DNA of 64,000 nt from Phlebopus portentosus (taxonomy: Eukaryota > Basidiomycota > Agaricomycetes > Boletales > Boletinellaceae): positions 1,736,001-1,800,000 of the forward strand of contig JAYXKI010000001.1 in assembly GCA_037892935.1 (NCBI GenBank), read 5' to 3'. Made by a program: the position numbers and the translations under genes. Shown here piece after piece: positions 53,458 to 64,000 of the stretch. The notes under the pieces are model-generated. The model had not been told where the DNA came from. It made no database searches and was given only the letters and a program-made list of their open reading frames with translations. Positions within the stretch are counted from its first letter, which is position 1. Each line of letters begins with the position of its first letter.

Positions 53458-56433
53458 ATGTTCTCTTTCAGGAATGTGATGGAAAACATAGCTCAACCGC
53501 AACCTCAAACCCGTACAAGCCATCCTGGCCGTTCAGAATCCCAGGAGGTCTCCCCAACCTCTCAAAGTACTGGCGTAGATCGCCAGCATTCACGCGGCTC
53601 ACCGTCTTTTGATCTTACCAGCGTCGCGCAGTCGACGAGTCACCTAGCAGAGTCAGCATTCAGCAACTTGCGCAAGTCGTTGGCGGCACAGCGTCCTTTC
53701 AACGTGGTGTCACCTTCGGCGGAATCAGCTCGTGCTGCCAGCACCTCTCCACAACCCGATCGCGAGCTTAAACCGGTATCGAAGCCTAACCTTGAGGACA
53801 GGTTGCGAGCATCTTTCACTATTGGAGATATATCAGGTTCACCGACGCCAGATCCTTCGCATGCACCTTCACCCAAACCTCAGCAACCCGCAGCAAATGC
53901 TGTTCTCTCACCGCCGTCCACGCCTCTTCCAGACTCTCCTCCAACATCTTTTGACCTCACTTCGCCTTTACAATCTGGTCCTCAAAGTCCACCAGCAAGT
54001 GCAGACGACCATCCTCTTGCAGAGTCCTTGACAGAAATTTCTATTGACAAGAGTCCTACGATCATGAGGAACAGAGGAATCAGGATTGCTCTTTCTCCCA
54101 CTCGCTCGCGATATCCTGAAGCCGATGTGCCGCTCCCTCTGGCATCCCCCGTACCGACGAACCTATCCGCGTCTCAGTCATCTCAGCAATCTATATCACC
54201 GCTACTGGACGGCCCGCTACAGACAAACGGAGAAGTAGAAGATTTGAAAACAAAACTGCAGCAGCTAGAAGCCCAGTTTCGAGGTCAGTCATGGCCTAAA
54301 TTATACACTATAGATCCGCTCAGTCTATCAAATAGATGTTTCCGCCACTCTAGAAAATTTGACAAAAACGAGAGATGCCGTGAATGTTGTTCTCGCAGAG
54401 CTGACACCGTTGCCTGATATATCCGACTTAGAGGGCCTGCGAACATACCTGCAGAATTTAAGCTCGCAACGCAATGTATGTATTGTCACCTCTAAGTATG
54501 GTATCTATTCAAATCGGAATTTACAGTCTTCTGAAGAAGAGATAAAGCGGCTGAATGGCAAGCTAAGTTGTTAGTTGTGCAATTGTTTATCTGAGAAGTG
54601 TCATCTCACATATAGTTCGAAGTATACGATGAGCGCATAGAAGAGCTCCGTGATACTCACCGACTGGAAGGTCGCTCACAAATTGAACTTGTCGATAATC
54701 TTCGCAAACAACTGGAAGAATCTGAGGCACTGTTGAAAGCCGCTCAAGCTGCGACGAGTCAAGCTCAGGATGAGATGCGAGCTCGACAAGCAGATGCTGA
54801 ACAAGCTAGCACAGAAGCGCAGAAGCTCAAGGACATAGCGAAGGAGGAAGAAGAAAAGCGGGTGAAGGCTATTAGTTTATTAAAGACTGTGCGTCAAAAA
54901 CTTGTCAAGACGGAGAAGGAGAGGGATGAAGCTGCAAAAGAGGTCGAGTCGTTCAGGGAGAAAGAGAGGGCATCCATCGAGCGGGAAAGATCGGAAAAAG
55001 CAAGGCTTGAGAAAGAAGTCGAGAATGTGCGTGCAGAGAAGGAGAGAGACATAGCAGGCTTGAAATCTCACTTTGATCGAGAGTTATCAAGCATGAAGGA
55101 AAGGCTGGAGAAAGAATTTTCTGCTCGCGAAGGACAGATTGAGCTTGAGGTAGCCTCAACCAAGGTAATCACATATTTTACGAGGAAGGGCTTGTGCGTT
55201 GATGTATATTTCGTAGGCTTCCCTTCAGAAAGAGATCTCAACGAAGAATGTTAGGATTCAAGCACTCGAGAATTCTGTCCGCTCGTTGAGCTCCGAACGC
55301 AATTCGTTGTTTGATCAGCTGCAACTGCGCGAGGCCGAAGTAGAATCCTCACAGTCTATGCTCGAAAGTCTTCAGAGTTCTACAGCCGAGCTGCAATTCC
55401 AACTGAGGGAAGCAGCAGATCGCAACTCCTTACTGGCTGAGGAGTTGGCTGATGCTCAGCGAGAGCTTGAATACCGCACACAGCGACGATCTCTATCGAG
55501 AGAGGATACCGCACGAATCCGCGCCTCCACGGAAGCGAAGTATAAAGCGAGTATAAGCGAACTAACATCACGCGTGGCGGAAGTAGAACGTGACAGAAAC
55601 GACATGGAGGCAGTATTCAGCCGAAACTTGCAACAAAAAACACAGGAAATTGAGGTACTCAAAAAGACTGTAGAGGCTTCGTCTCGGAATACTGGGCCCA
55701 GTGAGGAGGAAGTGATGGAGCTAAGACAGCAGATTGATACACTTCGACACGAAGTTGCTGCCTACAAGGAGCAGGTATCAGATTTGGATCGCCAGAAGGA
55801 CATAATTAACGACCTTGAGGTGACCTTCAAGTATTATATTTTCAATGCAACGTCTTACAATATATCTACAGGCCCAATTGCAAAGGCAGAGTACCGAATT
55901 CAATTCTCGCTCGGAGCAATATGAACGAGAGAATGCTGAAGCAAAAGAAAGAGAGCGTCAAGTTAGGGCTGCGAATAAGGTATGCGAAGTTGTTCGTCCA
56001 AAGCGTTCCTTCTGACGCCTTATCTCGGAAGACGCTTCGAGAGGAGCTGCGAAAGGTACAAAGCTCTGCTACTCTCCTCGAACGGCAACGAAATCCTGGT
56101 GTTGGTTATTGGAGCAGCATTACCCGACACGATAATTCCTCCGAAGCCGTACTTACTTCTCCCAGTCCATCAACGTCGGAACTACCTTCATCGCCTCGAG
56201 TGGGATCTCCAGCGCCAGCATCAAGCGACGAAGAAATAAATCTCGAGTACCTTCGAAACGTCATCCTACAATTTCTCGAGCATAAGGAGATGCGCGTGAG
56301 TGTCAATATTTGTTATTAACTGGAGTGGTTATTGATGTTTGTGTGGCATAATTAGCCACACCTGGTTCGAGTGCTCTCCATTATTCTTCGATTTACCCCG
56401 CAGGAGACTAGACGTCTAATGGCGAAAGTTTGA
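53458..56433 (+). CDS. IMH1: GRIP-domain golgin (Imh1-like)
   Basis: Coiled-coil tether of the trans-Golgi network, recruited by Arl1 GTPase through its GRIP domain. The N-terminus (MFSFRNVMENIAQPQPQ) is followed by about 250 residues rich in Pro/Ser/Thr. Coiled coils start at VEDLKTKLQQLEAQFR and run through several exons (for example DERIEELRDTHRLEG, EKEVENVRAEKERDIAGLK, SISELTSRVAEVERDRND). The C-terminal GRIP domain is clear: NLEYLRNVILQFLEHKEMR splices to PHLVRVLSIILRFTPQETRR, containing the Tyr needed for Arl1 binding in this family. The last intron follows ATGCGC at about 56294. Exons around 54280-54640 are small and approximate. Confidence 0.92.
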
Positions 56434-56826
56434 TTTATTTCGCGTTTCGCATTCATTTCTTGCATTTAATTGATTATTCCCTTATTCTGCCGCACTTTAC
56501 CAATATTAATAATCGGACCTGCATGTTATTACTCGCAGCTAGTTTAGCTGAGTAATTCTGAAGATGTTGATGTTAACTGGATAAAATAGTTGAACACATG
56601 GACCCACCAAATCAAATCAAATCACACGGATCACGGATCATTTCGACGCGTCGATCCATCCAAATGCCGACTCGTCGACTGTTGACTGCCAGAGCCATGA
56701 AGACGCGTCGCCTGTGCCGGTCTTTTGACTTCCTTCATCTACCCATCCAATCAATGGCTCATGAACTGATATAAAGGTCCTTTGAAGACTCCGACAAAAT
56801 CCTTTTGTTTCGGTTCCTTCGAAGTC
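56434..56826. other. Intergenic IMH1 / stomatin-like gene
   Basis: 393 bases, AT-rich at first, with repeated short words near 56600-56660 (atcaaatcaaatca; cacggatcacggatca). A possible TATA (gatataaagg, 56768-56777) lies about 55 bases before the next start codon. Confidence 0.5.
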
Positions 56827-58125
56827 ATGGGACTGGTTTCTCGATCCTCTACGTGTCTGCCCTTACAGGCACTGAGGTCTCCGACTAGACGAGTCCTGCT
56901 CGGCCGTGCAGGTCAAGCTCGTACATTCTTTGCTATCATTCACCAAGGGTACGAGGGCTGGAGGTTGTCGTTTGGTCGGAATCCAGTCAAGCTCAATCCG
57001 GGTCTGAGGTTGATGATCCCAGTCTATCATACGATACAGGAGGTCGACATGCGTGAAACATCGGTACGTCTCTGTTGAAATAGTCCTAGCTTACATGCAC
57101 GACATGCTGATCATCTGTGCATGATTCAGGTAAACATTAAGGATCTCACGGGCTTCACAAGCGACAATGTTCCTGTGCTCGTCTCTGGCTCTCTGTTTTT
57201 TAGAGTGAAGAACTCGTACGACGCTTGCTTCTCCGTGAGCGACTTTCAGAAAAACGTGGCGAACATCGGTACCTCGGCCATCCGTTCCGTTATTGGTCAT
57301 TTCACGGTGAGCGTATATGGCTTTCTTGTCGGAGAACATATCACTTATCTGGCAGGGACATGTCAAGTACGATGAAGTTATTGGAGATAGGAACAAGATC
57401 AACCAGAAGCTTCATGAAGTCATTGGAGAAAGCATTAGTGTACGTCCGTAACATTCATTCTCACGTTCTACATTCTTAAGTATGTGTCCTATGTATCAGA
57501 GATGGGGAGTAGCATGCACACGCTTCGAGATCCAGAACTTCCATCCTTCAAATCGAGATGTCGAGAAGCAGCTCGAGCTTCAGATGGCCGCTGAACGCGA
57601 ACGACGCAAGCAGATTCTCGACACACAAGCACAAGTTAATGTTGCCGAAGGGCACAAACAACGTGCCATCTTGGAATCTGAAGGCAGTAAGTAGAAGCGC
57701 TTCCACGAAATGATTGCTTTGATCTCTTAACGAATGAAACAGAACTACAGGCTACTCTGAACACATCGGCTGGACAAAAGCAGAAGCTTATCCTTGAGTC
57801 CGAAGGTCATCTCGAAGCGGCGAAGAACGAAGGTCTAGCACTTGCACGTCAGGTGGATATCCTTGCACAGTCATTGGTAGCTGAGCCTTCAGCGAGTCCA
57901 ACAGACGAAGACAAACGGAAGGCGCTAGATACTCTGCTTGAACTGAGAAGGCTTGAACAACTCAAAGCTATTGCAGCTGGCCATGGCAACTCGACATATT
58001 TCTTCGGAGACGCTAAAGGCACGGGAAGGGACGCGTATGATGTTGAAAACGTTGAGAAGTGGAAGAGGAGTCTTAGTGATGAGAAGAAATTTGCTTTCTC
58101 TTCTGCTGGGGGTGGAATCATATAA
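56827..58125 (+). CDS. Mitochondrial stomatin-like protein (STOML2/SLP-2 type)
   Basis: SPFH/band-7 protein of the mitochondrial inner membrane, thought to organise cardiolipin-rich domains and proteases. The basic presequence is MGLVSRSSTCLPLQALRSPT with RRVLLGRAGQARTFF. The SPFH domain reads GLRLMIPVYHTIQEVDMRET, SVNIKDLTGFTSDNVPVLVS, YDEVIGDRNKINQKLHEVIG and WGVACTRFEIQNFHPS. A helical Gln/Ala/Glu-rich segment follows (MAAERERRKQILDTQAQVNV). The C-terminal region has LARQVDILAQSLVAE and a family-specific end (YFFGDAKGTGRDAYDVEN). ATG 56827 begins the presequence; the in-frame upstream sequence has no ATG. Confidence 0.9.
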
Positions 58126-58337
58126 ACTTGCTGATTTAGATCTCTATTCCACTCGATACAGGGCATTGTATACGATACCAACCCCAACTCAATGTATTTT
58201 TGATTTTTCGGCATTTTTTTATTTTTTTTCGCGAATTTTCTCTTACATTACATAATAATGAAACCATCTTCGAAAAAAGTCAAGAACGAAATCACTCGCC
58301 GGTGACCGACAACTGGTATGAGACGTGCTCTTGGGAA

Positions 58338-60563
58338 ATGCGTCCCTTCTCAGCTCGTTCTATTCGACTTTCTTGCTCCCCGACTCTACACGTCTTCAAG
58401 AACGCGAAGTTTGACAGAAACACATCTCGTCCGTATCTTCAAGTATCCGAGTCGGCGGCTCGTAATATCTCTACAACCGCGAAGACGCGCGCGACCGCAA
58501 CGAAATCCTCGATTCTCGATGCTGCAAGTAATTCAGAAGGTGATCTAAGCTACCATGCTGCGCATCTATACAAATGTGCCCTGGCCGGAGATATTCTTTC
58601 GGTGTGGTCTGCATACGGGCAGATTCATAGCGAGCATCGGCGTCTGGTGCTCGGACCTGAACATTACGGTGCATTGTCTATGATGTTGGTTAAAAAATAC
58701 GATCATATTCTGTCTACGGCGGACAAGAGCGATGAGGAGCTGCATGCGATGGAGGAACTTGCATTTGCTTGTGCGGGTGCCGGATACGTGGATGGCCTGC
58801 GCCAGATGCTGGTCTGGCGCCTTGTGAGGTCGGAATCAGATAAAGTCATTAGTGCGTTCGAGCGTTTCGAACAAACCTTGCTGCTAGACGAGTCCGGATT
58901 GGAAAAGGTGACGACACCTCCGGACGCGGACACGGTCGAGGATGATGAAAACGAGGAACTAAGACTTGCGAATCCAGATATAAGCCGCCTGGACATTGCG
59001 AACATAATGGCTGTGACGGTTGCAGCCTACGCAGCACAGGAACGTTTCCAGGATGCCGTACAATTCATCTTGCAGCATCCGACGTACCGAGTTACTGGCG
59101 ACAATATGGAGACGTTAGGGGAGGAACTGAAAGCTTGCGGTATGTACCAAGGGCCACGAACTGCCTTAGTGCCAACGACGCGGTACTACATTGATGCTGG
59201 CGGTTTGGCGCTACTGGTACAGCGGCCGGAAGCGTTCAAGGCTCATCTGCGTAACTTGGTGAAGGAAAGGAGAGTCGGCAATAGGTTGGACAAGCTCCGA
59301 GCTAGATTTACAGCCGCGTTCAATGGCAAACACGCATGGGCAGCAGCAACAGAATCGCAACAATCACCTACGCGTCCAATAGTCGTTCCAGAGAAGATCT
59401 GGGCGTATCTTATTCATTCTTATATTGTTTTACGCAACGAAGATTCCGCGAGGGCGCTTTGGGCCGACGTCATCAGGTGGGAAAGGCAACCGGGAACGGA
59501 GATGTTTAACGCATTGCTGGAGGGCTATCGCGATGTATGCCATTTGCCGAAGCTTCTGCATACATGGCAAGTGATGGAAAAACAAGGTATCCCTTTCGAT
59601 GCACGCTCTTATGGTGCAAAGCTTGGGGCCCTTGTACTGGACCGGGAAGCTGGACACTACTCTTTGAAACTATTCGACGAGTTCAAAGCGACAAGGCCGA
59701 ACGAAGAAGATAGTTTATTCGTCTACAATACCGTCCTCAACAATCTGCTTCTCCGATTCCAAAGGAAAAGAGCTCTCGCTTTGCTTGACGAGATGAAGAA
59801 GCGTGGTCCTCAACCGGATATCGTTTCTTACAACACTTTTATTGCACACTATGCGAAGCTACCGGACTTGCAAGAGATTGCGAAAGTTGTTCGGGAGCTC
59901 ACAGAAGCCGGCATCGAACCGGATGTATTCACGTTTACATCAATTCTTTCGGCACTGTTGAAAACTCGGATTTCCAATGGTGCGGAACGTTTGCTGGGCA
60001 TTATGGATATGATGGGTGTGAAGCAGAACGTTGCGACGTACAGTGCGATTATTGATTCGCAGGTACGGGAAGGGACGAAGGTCGGCATAACGGCCGCGTG
60101 GCAGGTCCTACAGCAGATGGAACGCATGAAGGACGTTAAGCCGAACATTGTCACGTATACGTCGTTCCTTGCGGGCTTGCATCGAAGTCGGGAGCTGGAC
60201 AAAGATCTCATTACGTCTATTTCATCAGACGTTGTGCAAACGATGAAGAAACGCGGAATGCGACTGAAGCTGGGGACGTATCATATCCTATTGAAAGCGT
60301 GCTTGGAGAATCCAAATCCAGAAGCGCTCGATTTCTTTATGGATTATTTCAACATGATGCGGAGGAATGGGGTACCGCTCTGGCACGATACGTGGTATAT
60401 TATTCTGGATGGGCTTGTTCGGAGGGAGGAATGGGATTTGGCAACCGAGATGAAAAATCAGATGCTGGACTCTGGGTTCCAACCGATGTGGGGCGTGGCG
60501 AAGAGGATGAGGCTGATTGAAAGCTGGGAAGCGCGGAATCGGAAAGGACTAGGGACTTTATGA
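58338..60563 (+). CDS. Pentatricopeptide-repeat protein, probably mitochondrial
   Basis: PPR proteins bind RNA in mitochondria and act in processing, stability or translation of mitochondrial transcripts. The single exon encodes 741 residues. The N-terminus (RPFSARSIRLSCSP, then NISTTAKTRATATKSS) has the character of an import leader. PPR repeats are clear in the C-terminal half: GPQPDIVSYNTFIAHYAK, AGIEPDVFTFTSILSALLKT, GVKQNVATYSAIIDSQVREG, DVKPNIVTYTSFLAGLHRSR and LKLGTYHILLKACLENP. Which RNA it binds, and whether it corresponds to a named yeast factor, cannot be told. The lack of introns is unusual beside its intron-rich neighbours. The frame extends upstream to 58200 without another convincing start, so ATG 58338 is chosen. 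Confidence 0.88.
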   Translation: MRPFSARSIRLSCSPTLHVFKNAKFDRNTSRPYLQVSESAARNISTTAKTRATATKSSILDAASNSEGDLSYHAAHLYKCALAGDILSVWSAYGQIHSEHRRLVLGPEHYGALSMMLVKKYDHILSTADKSDEELHAMEELAFACAGAGYVDGLRQMLVWRLVRSESDKVISAFERFEQTLLLDESGLEKVTTPPDADTVEDDENEELRLANPDISRLDIANIMAVTVAAYAAQERFQDAVQFILQHPTYRVTGDNMETLGEELKACGMYQGPRTALVPTTRYYIDAGGLALLVQRPEAFKAHLRNLVKERRVGNRLDKLRARFTAAFNGKHAWAAATESQQSPTRPIVVPEKIWAYLIHSYIVLRNEDSARALWADVIRWERQPGTEMFNALLEGYRDVCHLPKLLHTWQVMEKQGIPFDARSYGAKLGALVLDREAGHYSLKLFDEFKATRPNEEDSLFVYNTVLNNLLLRFQRKRALALLDEMKKRGPQPDIVSYNTFIAHYAKLPDLQEIAKVVRELTEAGIEPDVFTFTSILSALLKTRISNGAERLLGIMDMMGVKQNVATYSAIIDSQVREGTKVGITAAWQVLQQMERMKDVKPNIVTYTSFLAGLHRSRELDKDLITSISSDVVQTMKKRGMRLKLGTYHILLKACLENPNPEALDFFMDYFNMMRRNGVPLWHDTWYIILDGLVRREEWDLATEMKNQMLDSGFQPMWGVAKRMRLIESWEARNRKGLGTL

Positions 60564-60589
60564 TAGAAAATTGATGTAATGTGTTCCTG

Positions 60590-60908
60590 CTACGAAGACG
60601 ACGCCTGTCCGAAGAAAATGGCGCGACTGAAGCCTCCTAGACGAGTATAGCGATCGTACACTGGTCGAGTATATATTGAATACGCGAATTATATCGGCAT
60701 GAAGAGATAGATACACACGCGTGTGAGCCCACTTTCTGCCCAGCCATTTGCCGAGGTAGGGTAGCAGGACGATTGAGAAAAGGAGCTGGAGTTGACGAAG
60801 GTTTTCCTCCCACTCCTGTTGTGCGATGCGGAGTTCCTCGTCAGTGTCGTAACCGTCGTCTGAGGCCGCGGATGACGAGTCAATTGAGGATATTGATTCA
60901 GAGCCCAT
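60590..60908 (-). CDS. Small single-membrane-span protein, Mim2-like
   Basis: The unspliced frame is 116 residues (60558-60908). Splicing a GTGTGT...CTAG intron (60718-60637) gives 78 residues, avoids overlap with the PPR gene, and ends GFSRAIFFGQASSS. The N-terminus is Ser/Asp/Glu-rich. Then come EEWEENLRQLQLLFSIVLLP and YLGKWLGRKWAH: a short acidic head, one membrane helix and a basic end. This resembles Mim2 of the mitochondrial outer-membrane insertion complex that handles alpha-helical proteins. The match rests on short motifs and layout, so the name is tentative. Confidence 0.55.
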
Positions 60909-61154
60909 GGTGATAGACGGTGTGTATGTTAGTTAGTCACGGTATTTGGTCCGAGCTGGTTTTTACGTCGATCAAATCAGGTGCCCGCTTTTCGCTCCAT
61001 CCTTCGTTCGCCACACTTTTACTTTATTAGCATATACATTGTCACATCTTCACTCTTTCCTTACCTCCTCCATCACCAGCGTCGTCCAAGTCAATAAATA
61101 CAACGCTGGAGGCAGAGGCAACACGTATAACTAGACAACTTCATCGCATGCATC

Positions 61155-63805
61155 ATGGATGGTCCTCCTCCCGCTGTGCCCGCCAAACCGGGGCGCTTGG
61201 TCGGTAATGCTCTCCTCTACGCTATCAGTATCTTTGCTAGTTTGGGTGTATTCCTGGTATGTATTCCGTTCGCAATTTTACTACAATCTGCCCTCCGTAC
61301 TAACTGGATCCTGGCGCACAGTTCGGCTATGACCAAGGGTACGCTCGCCACAGTGCAATCTACACGAGGCTAGCTGTTCATCTAAACTCATGTATTTGTA
61401 TCAGTGTCATGTCCGGTATCATCACCGGACCATACTTTCAAGCTTACTTCGCCCTCACAAAATTTCAGCTGGGGTCGGTCGTCGCAATTTTAGAGATCGG
61501 CGCTTTAAGTTCGTGACTTTCTTCGCGAAGTCCAGAAAAAATTTATTCAATGATTCACGTGTCTTTTTTCTTATTTTTGTAGTAACGTCTCTTGCTGCGG
61601 GACGTGTAGGGGACGTTATTGGGAGGAGGTTGACTTTGTTCTGGGGCGCTTTCGTCTTTACGATTGGCGGAGCGATTCAGTCATTTACCATAGGAGTTGA
61701 AATGATGATCGTTGGAAGACTCATCAGCGGATTTGGTGTCGGTCTGCTTTCGTATGTATATTGTACTGGTCAGCAGGTCTCGCTTCCTAATCAAAATGTT
61801 TCTATAGGACTATTGTTCCGATATACCAGAGTGAGATTTCACCGCCAAATCATGTACGTTTCAAGATTATTCAGTGCTTTCAATGTTTTGCTCATTCCTT
61901 TACAAAGAGAGGTGCTCTTGCATGCATGGAATTCACCGGAAATATCTTTGGTTACGCTTTCTCCGTCGTGAGTGCATTAGCTGGATATCCAACTGAGCAT
62001 CCACATTCAAACATCTTCAGTGGACGGATTATGCTTGCTCATTCATAGACTCCGATTATTCGTGGCGCCTGCCATTATTTATACAATGCATTATCGGCGG
62101 TATACTCGCTGGGGGCTCTTTGTTAATACCTGAAAGCCCTCGGTGTGTAGAAATCTCCGATCGTAGATGCGGACGAGTGCTGACTGCTTTGTAGTTGGTT
62201 GATTGACACTGATAGAGACGATGAAGGGATGCGAGTACTCGCTGATTTGCATGGAGGAGACCCGAATAATCCTATTGCTCTCGACGAATACCAAGAAATC
62301 AAGGATAGAGTTATGGCTGAGGTTATAGATTTCATTTCTTTTTACGTTGTTGAATACGCTGACGGAAGAATGCAGCGTGAGTCGGGAGAAGCTAGATCTT
62401 ACGCTGTGATGTGGAGGAAATATAAAAAACGCGTTCTCCTGGCTATGTCCTCCCAGGCCTTTGCACAACTGGTATGTGTTTTTTTTCTGTGCTCTATGTC
62501 GTTATTAACGGTTCCCACAGAATGGAATCAACGGTATGTACTTTCGCATGCGAAGAATCTGTGCACTGACGGATGCCTTTTCTGAAAGTTATTTCATACT
62601 ATGCCCGTGAGTTCTTTTTAAAACCTATTTCTGCTGGTAGCTAACTCATTGGTGATAGCTCTCGTTTTCGAAGGTTTGTGTATCTCAATAACTTATACTC
62701 TAATGATACTAAGACTATTCCGACAGAGGCGGGCTGGGTTGGACGGGATGCCATTCTTATGGCAGGTATTAATGCTCTCATATATCTACTGAGTACCGTA
62801 CCGACATGGTTCCTTGTTGATCGCTGGGGAAGACGAGCTATCCTGATGTCTGGTGGCGTAGTTGTAAGTCCATTCGTTGCTCATACTTCCGGGGCATTAC
62901 AATTGAACCGGAATTTAAGATGGCTATTGCGTTGATGATGACTGGATGGTGGATGTACATTGACGTACCCAACACTCCGCGAGCTGTCGTTTTCTGCGTT
63001 ATTATTTACAACGCTTTCTTCGGGTATAGCTGGGGACCGATCCCGTGGTTGTACCCGCCTGAGGTAATGCGCACAGAGCCTGTGGCTGAACTCAATGATT
63101 GATGCGTTGTTGTATTCTAGATTATGCCTCTCGCGGTTCGCGCGAAGGGTGTGTCTCTGTCCACTGCCACGAACTGGGCGTTCAACTTTCTTGGTTCGTG
63201 GGATTTTGCATGGATGGTCGAAGATGATTATTGAGCTTGTCCTTTCTAGTTGGGGAGAGTACTCCGGTCCTTCAAGCTGCGATTCGGTGGCGTCTTTACC
63301 CGCTGCTCGGCTTCTTCTGCACATGCAGTTTTATTCTCGGTAAGTCGTGTAGCTTGAACTCGCTTTTTATCATTAAGACTGACCTTGATGATTTTCAGTT
63401 TATTACCGTAAGTGGAAAGTATCATTTCGTTCGCAAATGCTGACACTGTTATTCAGTCTATCCCGAGACGAAGGGAGTACCATTGGAAGAAATGGACGCT
63501 GTATTCGGAGAAGGTCAGTTTGTGTTTCATTCGGTCTATTCTTAGGTACGTTTTGACTCAATCCACATTCAATAGAGGAGCGTATCGAACAAGAAGAAGA
63601 GATGGAAGAAGAGGAACTAGAGCGCTTGGCTCTGCTTTCTGGCAGACGAAGGACTCTCAGCTTGCCCTTCAATTATAATTACGGAGCTATCCCGAAACCA
63701 GCGACAACGACGCCTTCAGCTCCTAGTGCAGGTCCGCCACCGTTGCCGCGCAGCATTTCATGGCATGGAGAGCGACAACCGCTGAACCGAAATGATGATG
63801 AATGA
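61155..63805 (+). CDS. MFS sugar transporter
   Basis: Twelve-helix plasma-membrane transporter of the sugar porter family (proton symport or facilitated entry of hexoses, pentoses or related sugars). Seen in order: FGYDQG and VMSGIITGPYFQAYF in helix 1, GRVGDVIGRRLTLFWGAFVF (loop 2-3 signature), VGRLISGFGVGLLS, PIYQSEISPP, ESPRWLIDTDRD (PESPR motif), DRWGRRAILMSGGV, and the loop 10-11 motif WLYPPE / IMPLAVRAKGVSLSTATNW. Near the C-terminus is YPETKGVPLEEMDAVFGE (PETKG motif). A cytosolic tail of about 80 residues is acidic, then has SGRRRTLSLPFNY (a possible basophilic kinase site) and is Pro-rich. The substrate cannot be read from sequence. It has many short exons; the borders at 61450-62130 and 62460-62740 are approximate. 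Confidence 0.87.
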
Positions 63806-64000
63806 CGATGTAGTAACGTTCAGCGTTTTTATATTGAGAACAAATGGTCCTCCTGAGCTGTCTGAAGAAATCAGATCCTCCGAGTGCCGAGACAATTTCC
63901 TAGTAGATTGTTGAGCTAGCTTAGCTCTCCACACTGTATCATGTAGTCCCCATCTGACGACGCTTCTGTTGCATAGCATTTGCATTCTTGTATTGATCCA
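63806..64000. other. Downstream flank of the sugar transporter
   Basis: 195 bases to the window edge; probable 3' untranslated region. No gene is seen. Confidence 0.4.

Noticed and set aside
57849..58214. 121-codon minus-strand frame at the end of the stomatin-like gene
   Set aside because: Antisense to the conserved C-terminus of that gene.

Overview
This 64 kb window is nuclear DNA from a filamentous basidiomycete, most likely an agaricomycete. The coding genes are compact and split by many introns of about 50-60 nt with GT-AG ends. Genes alternate strands at short intergenic distances, and the protein complement is fungal (Vac8, eisosome PIL1-type protein, GH16 glucanase, MFS sugar transporter, Pex14, fungal complex I ESSS subunit). 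No rRNA, tRNA, CRISPR, prophage or plasmid feature was seen. Gene calls come from reading exons by hand. For FUM1, INO80, CBF5, NAA40, ESSS, SPF30, the MIM2-like gene and the two unknown paralogues I summed the exons and the reading frame closes exactly; splice sites of the others are less certain.

Left part (0.5-25 kb, mostly + strand): fumarase FUM1, chromatin remodeller INO80, a DHX29-like DEVH RNA helicase, then RPL22 (-) and CBF5 (+) sharing a 242 bp divergent promoter, VAC8, a secreted GH16 beta-glucanase and an ING-family PHD protein. Middle part (25-34.5 kb, all - strand): a GYF-domain protein, an MTM1/SLC25A39-type mitochondrial carrier, a PIL1-type eisosome protein and eIF4E. A small terminal-inverted-repeat (MITE-like) element lies upstream of the carrier. 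A gene-poor stretch of about 3.5 kb follows.

The least ordinary locus is at 37.9-42 kb. Two genes of unknown function stand head to head and are diverged copies of each other. Both have an internal 157 nt exon followed by a 69 nt exon in the same phase, encoding a shared module (basic patch, F-T-P, then Y-x3-LE-x5-LH-x-QL and a RGL motif).

Right part (42.6-63.8 kb): SPF30 (Tudor splicing factor), RIO2 kinase and NAA40 (divergent pair), complex I subunit ESSS, glycine cleavage H protein, PEX14, mitochondrial EF-Tu TUF1, a GRIP golgin (IMH1), a mitochondrial stomatin-like protein, an intronless PPR protein, a small MIM2-like protein and an MFS sugar transporter. Six of these are mitochondrial. 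Two introns (in CBF5 and PEX14) appear to use GC-AG borders, because only those borders restore the conserved protein.
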